From Carettochelys insculpta (taxonomy: Eukaryota; Chordata; Testudines; Carettochelyidae), in assembly GCF_033958435.1 (NCBI RefSeq), contig NC_134145.1, forward strand, positions 35,553,501-35,617,500: a stretch of 64,000 bases of DNA. The letters are read 5' to 3'. This document shows positions 11,804 through 22,924 of the stretch, piece after piece (within the stretch, counting starts at the first letter, position 1; each line of letters starts with the position of its first letter). Made by a program: the position numbers and the translations under genes. The notes under the pieces are model-generated. The model saw nothing but the letters and a program-made list of their open reading frames with translations. It searched no databases and had not been told where the DNA came from.

Positions 11804-12514
11804 AGCCGTGTCTACACGTGCTCGCTACTTCGAAGTAGCGGCACTAACTTCGAAATAGTGCCCGTCATGGCTACACATGGCGAGCGCTATTTCGAAGTTG
11901 AAATCGACGTTAGGCGGCGAGACGTTGAAGCCGCTAACCCCATGAGGGGATGGGAATAGCGCCCTACTTCGACGTTCAACATCGAAGTAGGGCACGTGTA
12001 GACCATCCGCGTCCTGCAACATCAAAAGAGCGGGGTCCGCCATGGCAGCCATCAGCTGAGGGGTTGAGAGACGCTCTCTCTCCGGCCCCTGCAGGGCTCT
12101 ATGGTCACCGTGTGCAGCAGCCCTTAGCGCAGGGCTTCTGGCTGCTGCTGCGGCAGCTGGGGATCCATGCTGCATGCACAGGGTCTGCAACCAGTTGTCG
12201 GCTCTGTGGATCTTGTGTTGTTTAGTGCAACTGTGTCTGGGAGGGGCCCTTTAAGGGAGCGGCTTGCTGTTGAGTCCGCCCTGTGACCCTGTCTGCAGCT
12301 GTTCCTGGCACCCTTATTTCGATGTGTGCTACTTTGGCATGTAGACGTTCCCTCGCAGCACCTATTTCGATGTGGTGCTGCCCAACGTCGAAGTTGAACG
12401 TCGATGTTGCCAGCCCTGGAGGATGTGTAGATGTTATTCATCGAAATAAACTATTTTGATGTCGCTATATCTAAATAATCTATTTCGATGTAGCGTGCAC
12501 GTGTAGACGTAGCC
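11804..12514. mobile_element. Internally deleted Harbinger derivative nested in H1
   Basis: The ends are AGCCGTGTCTACACGTG and CACGTGTAGACGTAGCC, with target duplication GTA (11801-11803 and 12515-12517). The left about 300 bp match the left end of H1 and the right about 400 bp match its right end, including the transposase start region. Both genes are gone. It keeps both left palindromes (11824-11839 and 11964-11990) and the right one (12452-12477) at the same distances as the parent elements. It inserted in the right subterminal zone of H1. Confidence 0.9.
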
Positions 12515-12625
12515 GTAGACGTTCCCTCGCAGCGCCTATTTTGATGTGGTGCTGCGCAACGTCGACGTTGAACGTCAGCGTTGCCAGTCCTGGAGGACGT
12601 GTAGATGTTATTCATCGAAATAGCC

Positions 12626-12651
12626 TATTTCGATGTCACTACATCGAAATA
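12626..12651. repeat. Right subterminal palindrome of H1
   Basis: TATTTCGATGT and ACATCGAAATA surround four bases. The palindrome ends exactly 37 bp from the right end of H1. Confidence 0.7.
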
Positions 12652-12691
12652 AGCTACTTTGATGTAGGGTTCATGTGTAGACGTAGCTTTC

Positions 12692-14173
12692 AAGAACAAG
12701 CTTTCAAGAACATGGAAATTACTGGGGCACCTCCCTTCTCTGTACTGCTGGGAAGATCTTGGCTCGAGTCATCCTCAACTGTCTAATCACCAGCATCTCA
12801 GAGGAGAACCTACCAGAGGCACAGTGTGGTTTTCACCCTGGCTGCAGCACCATTGACATGATCTTTGCTGTTCGTCAGGTCCAGGAAAAGTGTACAGAGC
12901 AGAACTTGGATCTGTACACTGTCTTTATAAACCTGACCAAGGCATTTGACACCATCAACAGAGAAGACCTGTGGATTATCCTGTCAAAACTTGGCTGCCC
13001 GAGAAGATTCGTTAACCTCATACGCCTGTTCCACGATGACATGACTGGCTTTGTTCTTTCAAATGGTGAGTCCTCAGATCCATTTGAGATATCCAGTGGT
13101 GTGAAGCAAGGGTGTGTGCTGGCCCCAGTGTTACTCAGCCTCTCTTTCATGTGTGTCCTCAGCCACTCATTTAGGGACCTGGACCATGGAGTCTACATAA
13201 AATACAGATTTGATGGGTCACTTTTTGAACTTCGTCGTCTGAATGCTAAAACCAAGATGCTTGAGAGGCTCATCCTTGAAGTCCTTTTTGCTGACAACTG
13301 TGCAGTTGTGGCACACAAGGAATCTGATCTCCAGCTCATCGTCAGCAAGTTTGCTGATGCAAGTTGCCTCTTTGGTTTGACCATCAGCCTAGAAAAGACT
13401 GAGGTGCTGTTTCAACCTGCTCCAGAATCTGCTGCTCTCCCCGCTTCAATCTTTATTGAAGGAACAGAGTTAAAAACAGTAGAGGAATTCAAGTACCTTG
13501 GCAGTGTGATAGCCAATGATGGCTCCCTTGACAAAGAAATCAATGCCAGAATCTGCCAAGCCAACCGGGCACTAGGACGTCTGAGAGCGCAAGTGTTGAA
13601 CCAGCACAATATCTGACAGTCCACTAAACTGAAAGTGTACAAGGCTGTAGTCCTGACCAGTCTCTTGTATGGCTGTGAAACCTGAACCTTGTACAGAAAA
13701 CATATAAAACTGCTGGAGCCCTTTCACACACACAGGCTGAGGTCAATACTGCACATTTGATAACAGGACAGAGTTATGAACCTAGAAGTCCTGGACAGAG
13801 CAGGAACCACGAGCATCGAAGCCATGATTCTGAAAGCCCAGCTTCTCTGGACAGGGCACGTCATACGAATGGAGGAGTTGAGAATCAAGATAAGCCTCAC
13901 AAGAGGTATAAAGATTGCATGAAGGCCAACATTGCTCATGCTGGTTTAAAACCAGATCAGCTAGAGCAACATGCAAAAGACCGAACAGGCTGGCGTGCTC
14001 TCGTACGACACGTGTATGACAACTTTGAAGAGCAGCGATGCGTATGCCTCATTGATGCTCGTGAGAGGAAGAAAGCAACAGCAGCAGCCACACCAACAGA
14101 GCCAGGACAATTCCCTTGCCTGCATTGTGAACGCCCATGCCGTTCAAAGCTTGGACTCCTCGGCCACATGTGA
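12692..14173 (+). pseudogene. LINE reverse transcriptase, C-terminal part (second half)
   Basis: This continues the LINE RT interrupted at 7380. The longest frame (12759-13616) has AQCGFHPGCSTIDMIF, FINLTKAFDTINRE, SSGVKQGCVLAPVL and EVLFADNCAVVAH. The last is the RT catalytic FADD box with its second Asp changed to Asn. A TGA ends this frame at 13614. Remnants of the thumb and C-terminal region continue to 14173 through a second stop and a frame change, with HKRYKDCMKANIAHAG and a final Cys/His motif (CLHCERPC...GHM). Loss of the catalytic Asp and the stops make it inactive. Confidence 0.9.
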
Positions 14174-14492
14174 GTTCACAACTGATGAGCCTGTGCAAGC
14201 TCAAGACATCATCATCGTACACAACGGACTACCTACATGTGATTAACAACATGGTATCTCAATGTTAAACAAATTCCTGATTTGATGCCATTTCAGTGCA
14301 AGAACCCTACATATATATCAGAAGTATCTTATGACGTTTGCAGTGCTGTAGATGTACAAATGGAAGTGCTATTTGATGAGACAAGTGGACTGAACTGATA
14401 AAAATACACTGACGATATTTTCAGTCTAAAGTGTGAGTTGGTAAAACATGGAAGAAACTCTGAGCACAGATATTGTATGAATTGAACACTGA

Positions 14493-15276
14493 GGCTGTGT
14501 CTACACTACAGTATAAATTTGAATCTAAGGCACTTAGCTTGATTTTTAATTGTGACCATTCACACATCAAATACCATTATTTCAAATTTGGATGGCACTA
14601 CCGCCCATATTCTTACATTGACAACCTGAGTTCTTACAACCCTCTTCTGACAACCCTATTCTTACATTGACAACAGGAAGTCAGAATGTAAGCGTTTGGA
14701 TTAATGGTAGTGTGGAAACACCTGCCATTAAAACTGTTTTTATTTGCCTCTAGAGGATTCCCACATGTATCCCACAGCGCTCCACAGTATCCATTCCAAC
14801 CAGTTGCATCTCTGATGTACTTCCAGGTACGTGGGTAACAGAAAGTCCGCAAGTTTGAATTTGAATAGTATCAGGAATATGAATTAATTTTCTTTCTGAC
14901 CAGTCTCCCCCTCCCCACGGCAAAGATTTCAGGGGCTGGCTGTCAACGGGGGAAAGTCGCCCAACTGCAGCAAAGATTTCAGGGGCTGCAATGTGGGAAG
15001 ATGACATTGCATACCCACAACCACTTGCAAGGCATTTTTTTCCCTTCTGCACCAGTGAAAAAGCCCAGAATGCTATGGAGCTGAGGGAACTGTGGGATAG
15101 GTTCCCACAATGCACTGCTGCAACAGTCGATCTTTGGCAATTTAGTGTGGCAGCACTAATTCGAATTTGTGAGGAATTTGTGGAGAGGTGAGGATACTCA
15201 AATTTAAATTTATAAACCCAGCACTACAAATTCAAATTTCATAAATTAGAATTTATCTCGTAATGTAGACATAGCC
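14493..15276. mobile_element. MITE, 784 bp, Harbinger-like ends
   Basis: The ends read GGCTGTGTCTACACTACAG and AATGTAGACATAGCC, with target duplication TGA (14490-14492 and 15277-15279). The subterminal DNA is rich in TTCAAATTT/AAATTTGAA words on both sides. The phrase GCAAAGATTTCAGGGGCTG occurs twice inside (about 14920 and 14970). It has no coding capacity. The stretch 14264-14489 between the LINE and this MITE holds nothing I recognise. Confidence 0.85.
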
Positions 15277-15279
15277 TGA

Positions 15280-18200
15280 GAGTGCTTTGCTGTTTAAGAA
15301 ATTGTACAAACACTGAACGACATATAGTGGTTTTAAACTTATGTGTAGCTTAGCCTTCATTAGCTGGGGTGGTCTTCGAGATATATACTTGGTAGAGAAA
15401 TGGAGAGTGGACAAAGGAAACAGAAGAGAAGCCTATGGGGAGCAAAAGAAGAGGGAGGAGACATTGTAGGAGAACGGCACACAGATGCAAATAAAGTGGG
15501 TTTATGTAGGACTTGAAATGTGAGAAGAACTTTTCATAATTGTATTATTTGTGGAACAGGATTACATAGAGGCTTCAACTAAGATCAAGGCTGAATTACT
15601 CTGGGAAGCCTTTGCAATCTCTGCCCCAAAGATATCACAGTCTAAATAGATAAGACAGACAGAAGGTAAGAAATGAGAGATGTCGACTTTATGGAGAATG
15701 GACACAAATACAGCAACTCTGTGACCTGAAGAGCTTTGGATAGAGCTAGAGGCAGAAGAAAGACTAACCTGAGGCAGAAAGGTAGGGGATGGATTTGCTA
15801 AACAGAAAGCAACTGTAATAGACATGATGCAAACTTTTAGGAGCACAAAGATAAATGCAGTTGAGCAGGGAAGGAATTGACAGTTTTTGAAAACACTGTA
15901 AAGAAAGATGAGAGTTGACAGAGGGTCTGACAGATTCTGCTCTGAGATGACAGTACATTTTTGTTGTCTTCTGGAGTTTTGAATGTAGCTGAAAGCAGAA
16001 GAAGACCCCATCTGTGTAGTTGTATTCTTCACAGTGAAGGCCTCTGTAAGCAAAGCTGTAAATCCTTTTGGAACAAAAATAGTTTTTGAAAGACATCCTC
16101 TTTGTGCCAAAGATAATAAAGGTCAAACAAGGAGTTCTAGGAAATAATGAAGTGTTTACACTGAGTTTCTTAGTTTGCAGGAAGAATGATGACATTAAAA
16201 TACTGGGGAATTTTAATTAGTGAAGAGAAAGAGAAGACTTCTCAGCTCTTGAACAGTCATTAAATTCATTGATACACTGGACCAGTCAATTTCTTCCTAA
16301 AGTTACATGTTGTTGCGAACAATAACTCCTCCTGCTGGGTTTCACGTACAACTTTAGCCTTTCTTGTAATGGAGCTCAGCCACCACATGCATGACTAGAA
16401 TGGCTTGCCTGAAGGATGTTCCAGTTGTCTGAAATTTTATTCCTTAAGATTTGTTGATGGACAGTGCACTTAAGAACCACCGTCTCTTTTGGTAAATCAC
16501 CACCTAGAAACTTTCAGTGATCACTCATTTGTTGTAGCCTGCAAGCATTAACCCTCTGTGCTTAGCTTGTAATACTGACTGCCATGTATGGACATTTCTA
16601 ATTACTGTGGAGGCACTCTATTTGGTAGCGAATGCATAATTAGCTAGTTATTTACATTTTGCTTTAGTTTCTTTTCTATCCAGTGGATTAATGAAATCCC
16701 GTTGTGACATCACAACCTTCCAGTTGAAACAGGTCTTCCCTTTAGGGATCATCCACCCTTTTAAATTAATGAGCATCTTTGCAGAAGCTGCTTCTTAATT
16801 TTATCAGTAGTGCCTGTAAGGAGATGTGCAAATCACCCAACACATTTCTTAGGGACAGATCGAAAGCCTATTGAAATCAGAGGTAAGACTTAATGAGCTC
16901 TGGATCCACTCCTGCTTGTATTTTCTTTTAGATAATGCTGTAAGAAATCAAAAAAGGGAAAGGAGCCGTTAAACCTTCCTACATGAACAGCGAAATTTGG
17001 GAAGGGGAAGGAGAGATGTGAGAAAGCTGAGTTGCAAAGAGATCATTGAAATGTAGGAGGGGCTGCATGAAAGAAGTGATAGCATCATATTATTATTAAC
17101 AAACAAGTTCTCATTTCTTTTTCAGTGAAGAGCCAGAAGAATATAAAAAACAAAATTTCACAGAACTTAAGGTCCCATAAAAATGAGCTTCTCTTATGAG
17201 GTATTATTTGGCTAAAACTTGAAAATTTGATGTCTTAACTTCTTTTTTGTTAGGGAAACTTTGATAGCATTAGCAAAACTTTAAGAGCTCCCTTCTGCCT
17301 CTGCTCACACCCAGCACATCCTGGATTTTTAAAATGCAATTTGAACAAAAGAAATGTTGCTAAGCAACAAGCTCATTCAAATGATCTGAAATAGGTATTC
17401 TTGCTAGAATTTCTAAAGCATCTGAAGAAACTTACCAGGTATGCTAGGTGAGAAAAGGAAAGAGAATTTTGTCTAAAATGGAGCAGAGTATGCCTCTAGT
17501 GGGAGTGAACCGACCTGGACAAATCAGTTGCTGTACATGTATTGTTTGAATCACCTTTATTTGAAATACTGGTTTGGTTATATAAGTTAAATATGTCCCT
17601 GGTTTCAGCGTGAGCCACTGGCCAAGGTTTCAAGCATAAGAAGTCTTGCTTTTCTACAGATAAATGTGGACAGTTTCTGAAGTACAGGCCCAAGCATGTG
17701 TTTGTTTCCCTTCAGCTCAAGCTTACTTGACTTAAGTTTCCCTCTAAATGTTTTATTCAGTGAACAGAATTAACACGATGGAGGTTATTGGAAAGCAGCT
17801 CTCACTCATCAACAGTGCTAGGGTTTATGCAGTGGCCCTTGCGGGCTGGAAGTACAGGAGCTTGTTCCCCGTTGGTCTCTCTTATTTGAATTAATTCTCC
17901 TGAGATATTCTAGCTCAACAGAGAAAACACAATATTAATTACCCCAGAAGAAAGAGAGAGAAAGAGAGAGAGAGTGTGTGTGTATGTGTGTGTTTGTATG
18001 GGTGAAAGGGAAGAGAATGTGAAAGTTGTATAAGGAGTGGAACTCTGAAACCTATTTTCGTAATCATGCAATGCAGAGCGTGTCCTTTTATAATTTCTCA
18101 GGAGCAGCGGCACTTAACCTCTGAGACCTTATGAATGGTTTCATCACTGGGTAATGTCACAGGAAGTCACAACATCATGGTACCTCGTGCCCTCTGGCAC

Positions 18201-20000
18201 TGTACTCACTGTTTAAGCTGTTACATTCACACAATGTTGTCACATCTTGAAGCCTTGTCATGTTGAAAACATGGTTGCCAGGCAGTTGTGTCACAGTGGT
18301 CTTGTGACTTGACTTCCATTTTGATATTATGGAAGCTTCTTTGCTTCCCACATTGACTGTTGGGAGGCAGTGAAAATGTTTGACTTGCCTGTTTCTCTCC
18401 TACCCAATACACCCAACTGGCTGCCTCCCAGGATCTCTACTCTGTTTGCTCAATATTTCCCTGGGTGTAGGTCAGGTAGCATGTGGAGGACTGCTGTGTT
18501 TGGCATTTATTTCAGACCCATGGACTCTAGCACAGGCATGTGCAGGGTCCCTGTGAAGTTGTATGCCACCCTAGAACCATGGGTTTCGTATTGTTGTTAT
18601 TCATAGTTCAGAGTAGAAACTCAGTTATCTTTTTAAGCTTCATGGTACATACATGTTAATAAGACACATCCCCAACTCCCCTATTAATTCAGTGGGTTTT
18701 TTTTGGCATAACAAAGGTGGCAACATGTTCACACAGCCCCTAATTTGTGGAAGGATGCCTTTCAGCTATCACATCCGTCACCAAACGAGGTCTGCAGGAA
18801 AAATGGGTAATAAAATTCAGAAGAGAGAGCCCTGAAAAAGAATCTAATCTTAGCGGTACAGTGTATTAGAGAAGTGACCAGAGCTCACAGATGCTGAGAA
18901 AGAAACTAGTTAAAATTCTGCTGCACATCCTCTTTGTAGGGTGTGTGTATGAGGGCCATGGGGGAGAAATTCCTGTATGATTTGATTTGCTAATTCATTT
19001 GTAGAAACAATTATAAAATGCAAATATTTATGAATCACTGTATGTGTTGTAATCTTATTTTCAAAACAAACACTGCCTTATACTGTAGTTCCTGAGTCCT
19101 GTGAGTTGAGATTTTCCAGTGTGTATCCAATCTCAGGCAATGAGCTTCAGGGGATAAAGGCTGCTGCTCAGACAGGGGTTGTATGGGAACTCCAAGAGCC
19201 TCGTGTATTTCTGGCAATCTGTTGTCCCCATCTAGCATGTGTTTTTAAAAATATTCAAATTAGGTTTAAAAAGCGTAATGATATTTTTCGTATTTTAATT
19301 GTGACTTCTGCAAATGTTATCGCCAAGCTGTACAAATAATATTCACAGCAGATGACAACATTCACATTTAAGTCTGGGCATGTAACACCCTGACACAAGG
19401 TTCTACACAAGCTGCTTTTTGATTCATGAGCCAGGGAAGCTTTCTGTTAGATGTGGCTTTGTGTTACTTGTACCCAGCAGTTAAACATAGATGGAAGGCG
19501 TCTCTGCAGTTTACAGGAGACAAATCAAGAGCGGAAATTATTAAAAGGGGTGGGCCAAAGGAAAGGGAGTCAGATGTGGATAAAATAATAGGGTTTTGGA
19601 ATACTGGATCTCATAGTGTGGAACCACCTAGTAAATCACATGAACAAGGTAGAGGGCCTGTTGGTAGGGAGGAGGCAACACATTACAAAGCTGGCTGGAG
19701 GTGTGACTTCACCTTTTATTGCAGGCATAAGTATTTGTGTGAAGTCCTGGGGTCCTTCTGGGATCTCAACCATGCTTAGGTACCCAAATAACCTTGTCCA
19801 GAGAAGGCCTTCCTCAGGGTTTGCTTGCCAAGAGGCTATGGCCTTTCCTTGCAGATGTCAACTCAACTACAATAATACAGAACTTTGTTATCTCCAGGCT
19901 TGTTCGTTGCAATGTGTTCTACCCAGAGTTGCCTGTAGAGGCTACACAGTTGCTACACTTGGTTCAAAAGTCAACATCCTGTTTTTGAGGGAAGAAGGAT
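15280..20000. other. Unique DNA, no gene seen
   Basis: A purine-rich simple repeat followed by TG runs sits at about 17948-17998. A frame of 117 codons at 19426-19779 has no recognisable motif and no clear gene context. I see no transposon ends. Confidence 0.55.
17948..17998. repeat. GA-rich then TG-rich microsatellite
   Basis: AGAAAGAGAGAGAAAGAG-type repeats run into GTGTGTGTGTATGTGTG. It is a likely length-variable locus. Confidence 0.8.
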
Positions 20001-20071
20001 GTTGCAGCAAACACAGATGATATCATTACTGCATACTGTGTCACACTGATAAGCTGTGTCGACACGTGCAC

Positions 20072-20087
20072 GCTACTTCGAAGTAGC
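20072..20087. repeat. Left subterminal palindrome 1 of H2
   Basis: This is the same 16-bp GCTACTTCGAAGTAGC as in H1, again exactly 20 bp from the left end. Confidence 0.7.
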
Positions 20088-20211
20088 GGCACTAACTTCG
20101 AAATAGCGCCTGTCACGGCTACACGTGTCAGGCGCTATTTCGAAGTTAACATCGATGTTAGGCGGCAAGACGTCGAAGCTGCTAACCCCATGAGGGGATG
20201 GGAATAGCGCC

Positions 20212-20238
20212 CTACTTCGACGTTCAACGTCGAAGTAG
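20212..20238. repeat. Left subterminal palindrome 2 of H2
   Basis: This is the same 27-bp near-perfect palindrome as H1 7541-7567, again exactly 160 bp from the left end. Confidence 0.7.
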
Positions 20239-20487
20239 GGACCGTGTAGTTGTTGCGCGTCCCGCAACATCGAAATTGCGGGGTCCTCCATGGCGGCCAT
20301 CAGCTGAGGGGTTGAGAGATGCTCTCTCCAGCCCCTCAGCTCAATGGTGGCCGCGTGGAGCGGCCCCTTGAAGGTCCCCTGCCCCTGCCTTCCTGTGCAG
20401 GAAGCTGAGGGAACGTGCAGGCGGCAGCCCAGACATGCAGCCAGCCTGCACGTCCCTCAGCCACCCAGAACAGGGCCAGCACCTGCC

Positions 20488-22524
20488 ATGGCTGCCCAGC
20501 AGCGCCCCCCAGTGCCCCCAGGGGACCCCCCGCAAGGGGAGCCAGAGCAGCCAGGCGGGCAGCCAGGCTGGGAAGCGGCAGCGGGGCCCCTCCTGGACGG
20601 AGGCCGAGCTGCGGGACCTGCTGGGGCTCTGGAGCGAGGAGGAGGTGCTCCAGGTAATGAGGAGCAAGAGGCGGAACGCGGATGTCTTTGCTCGGCTGGC
20701 CGAGGGCCTGGCCGCCCGGGGTCACCCTGCCCGCACTCCTGACCATGTCAGGAGTAAGGTTAAGGAGCTGTGGCAGGGTTACGCCCGGGCCCGGGATGCG
20801 GCCGGCCAATCTGGGGCCGCCCCCGTCACTTGCCCCTTTTACAGGGAGCTCAGGGACATCCTGGGCCCCGGCACACCTCCTCCCCTCCGGCCACCCTTGG
20901 TACCTCGGCCGACGAGCCCCAGCAGGCCCTGCAGCCGGAGTCCGCCCCGGAGGTAAGCCCCGCACCCCGGGGGCCCCCCCTGGAGCCCACCCCCGGGCCA
21001 TCGCGGCAGGAGGAGGAGGAGGAGGAGGAGGAGGGGGGCTCCTCCTCTGCAGAGTCTGGGCTGCAGATCCTCCTCCTGCCCTCCCAGAGCAGCAGCCGGG
21101 CATCCGCCCCCCGGGGATCTCCAAACCGTGGGAGTGGACCGACAGGTATGTACCCCCCTCTGGTGTACAGCCCTGGGGTTGAGGGGTGGGGGTAATAGAT
21201 ATGTGCCCAGGGCCCCCCACATGGCCATGGCCCCAAGGACAGCAGGGCCATGTCCCTCACAGGAGTGCATCAGCCCCTGCCCCCACCCCCGCAGCACGAC
21301 AGTGCCATGCCCCATCCCCTGGGCAGGGGGGAGTGGAACCTCGAGGGTCCCCCGGGAGGAGGGGGTGGGACACCCAGCAGCAGCAGCAGCAGCAGCATGT
21401 GAGGGAGTGGGGGGAGTGCAAAAGGGAGACTCAGGCTAGATATGAGCAACAAGCTGAATAGCTCCCAGTGGCAAAGGATGATCCTGGGGCTACAACTGGC
21501 AGGTGACACCTCTGCCCTGAACAAAGAGGAGGGAGGAGCCGAGCTGGCTTTGAATCGGGGCGGGGGCCACAGGTAGAGGCTAGGGGAAGGGAGAGCTGGA
21601 AGGCAGCCAGCCTGAGGAGGGGGAAATCTACACCCCAGAGGGGCACCCCTTAGGGTCTTCTCCCCAGGATGGGTTGGAAGGACTGTCTCTGACTGCTGTG
21701 CTGTCACTCCTGGGAGAAACTGGGCATCTGTGGCCTAAGAAACCTCTCCTGTCAGACCCTGCTGAGTGAAGTGAGAGTCACTCCCGCCAGGGGACGGGGT
21801 GCAGTGCAGGGGGACCCATGAACCCCATCACAGCAGCATCTCCCGGGGACGGGGATGGGGAACCTGCAGCACAGGGGTGGGGGGACAAGGGCCACGGCTC
21901 GGGGCCCACACTAACGCCTGTCTCCACTCTTCTTCCCCCGCTCCTGTGTTCCGCAGCTGCACCATCGGAAGGACCGGAGAGCGCCGGTGAGGCTTCAGTG
22001 GTCCCGGAATCCCCTCCGGGGCCATTGCTCCAGGCAAGCCCCTCGGCGGAGGACCGACCGGCCCCACGGTGGGCAAGACGGCGGACCCAGCAACACCACA
22101 CAGCGGCGACGGACCCCCAGCTGCTGGCCGTCCATCGCCAGCAGCTGGAGGTCGCAGAGCAGCGTCTGCGGGTGGAGCAACGCCGCCTCCACCTGCAGGA
22201 GCGGGTGCTGGCCTGGTGCCAAGAGGCATGGGAGGCCTACATGGATATGTTCAACCGCCTCGTGGACTACCTGGCCCCCCGTGTTGCGCCGGCCGCCTCA
22301 GTGCCCGCCCTGCCCGCTCCACCCACCGTGCCACCCACTGCTCCGCTCGTCGCTGCGCCGTCCGCCGTCGCCCCGCCACCGAGGGCTGGACCGCCGAGGG
22401 ACACCTGGGGCCAGCTGAGACTCGCTGGACATATCTTCCGGTCCACCTGGACCCCAGCCAGCCCCAGACAGGGCTGCGGCCAAGGCGGGGCTCCCGGCCG
22501 CCCACCCCCAGTGCCGGACTATAG
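20488..22524 (+). pseudogene. Harbinger Myb/SANT-like DNA-binding protein (H2 copy)
   Basis: This is the same accessory protein as in H1. The ATG at 20488 (MAAQQ) is aligned with the H1 start. One extra base in a C-tract near 20500 shifts the frame, after which GKRQRGPSWTEAELRDLLGLW and VRSKVKELWQGY appear as in H1. A lost C near 20870 shifts it again into the acidic tail (a run of eight Glu, then GGSSSAESG). Exon 1 ends at 21145 before a strong GTATGT donor. The acceptor TTCCGCAG ends at 21956. Exon 2 (21957-22524) carries AAPSEGPESAG and a helical basic stretch, with one more shift near 22378 before the shared C-terminus QPPTPSAGL-like end and stop. Three frame changes, all in C- or G-rich tracts, make it a pseudogene unless some are sequencing errors. 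Confidence 0.85.
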
Positions 22525-22804
22525 GGGCGTGGGGCCCAGGACATGGCCCCCCCCCTTGTATATAGTTGGACTTATGTATTTGTGTCCCCTGTTTGCCCAG
22601 TCCCCCCCCATGTAAATAGTTCTCCCCGTCCTTGCAATCCCTGGTTTTCTCTTTTTTGTTACGTGTAAATATATGGAAACTTTTTTATTATTCACTCTTA
22701 TGTTATGGTTTAGTTACTAGGTCTTGTACATAGTTTTGTTGTTATTAGTTCAAAAACCAGTTAAAAAAAGAAAACCAGTTTCATTTTACCAACGAGTGCG
22801 TGCT

Positions 22805-22810
22805 TTTATT
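22805..22810 (-). promoter_or_regulatory. Polyadenylation signal of the H2 transposase gene
   Basis: AATAAA on the - strand lies about 115 bp past the expected stop at 22925-22927. Confidence 0.65.
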
Positions 22811-22924
22811 TGTCCAGGAGAAGTGTGTGTTGGGGGGTGCTGTTGGGAGCTCCGTGGTGTGGGCGTAGGGGCAGGGAGTGTTGTGGAAGAAGGGGGGGGG
22901 GCGCAGTGGGGGGCCTGGCAGAGT

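Larger units (their letters stand above)
7381..12688. mobile_element. PIF/Harbinger transposon H1
   Basis: The left end AGCCGTGTCTACACGTG and the right end CATGTGTAGACGTAGCT form terminal inverted repeats. The target duplication TTC (7378-7380 and 12689-12691) lies in LINE sequence, and removing H1 plus one TTC restores LINE continuity. Inside are a + strand Myb/SANT-like gene and a convergent - strand DDE nuclease gene, the two-gene plan of PIF/Harbinger elements. A 711-bp derivative of the same lineage is nested at 11804-12514. The interior is strikingly GC-rich against an AT-rich host. Confidence 0.95.
5871..14250 (+). mobile_element. APE-type LINE, 5'-inverted, split by Harbinger H1
   Basis: Without the inserted Harbinger this is about 3.1 kb of a non-LTR retrotransposon. 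The endonuclease part (5871-about 6850) lies on the - strand. The reverse transcriptase part (about 6858-7380, then 12692-14173) lies on the + strand. The 3' end of the inverted part and the 5' start of the sense part share the same short stretch (CTTCA.AGCCAGGCACAAA), so the two pieces meet or overlap in the parent element. That is the geometry of twin priming. Domain order (APE endonuclease with GDFNARVG, RT, C-terminal Cys/His motif) marks an APE-type LINE. I could not settle the clade (RTE-like or another). Probable target duplications flank it. Confidence 0.85.

Noticed and set aside
19426..19779. 117-codon + frame as a possible host gene
   Set aside because: No recognisable domain and no clear exon borders. 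A frame of this length is not rare in 64 kb.
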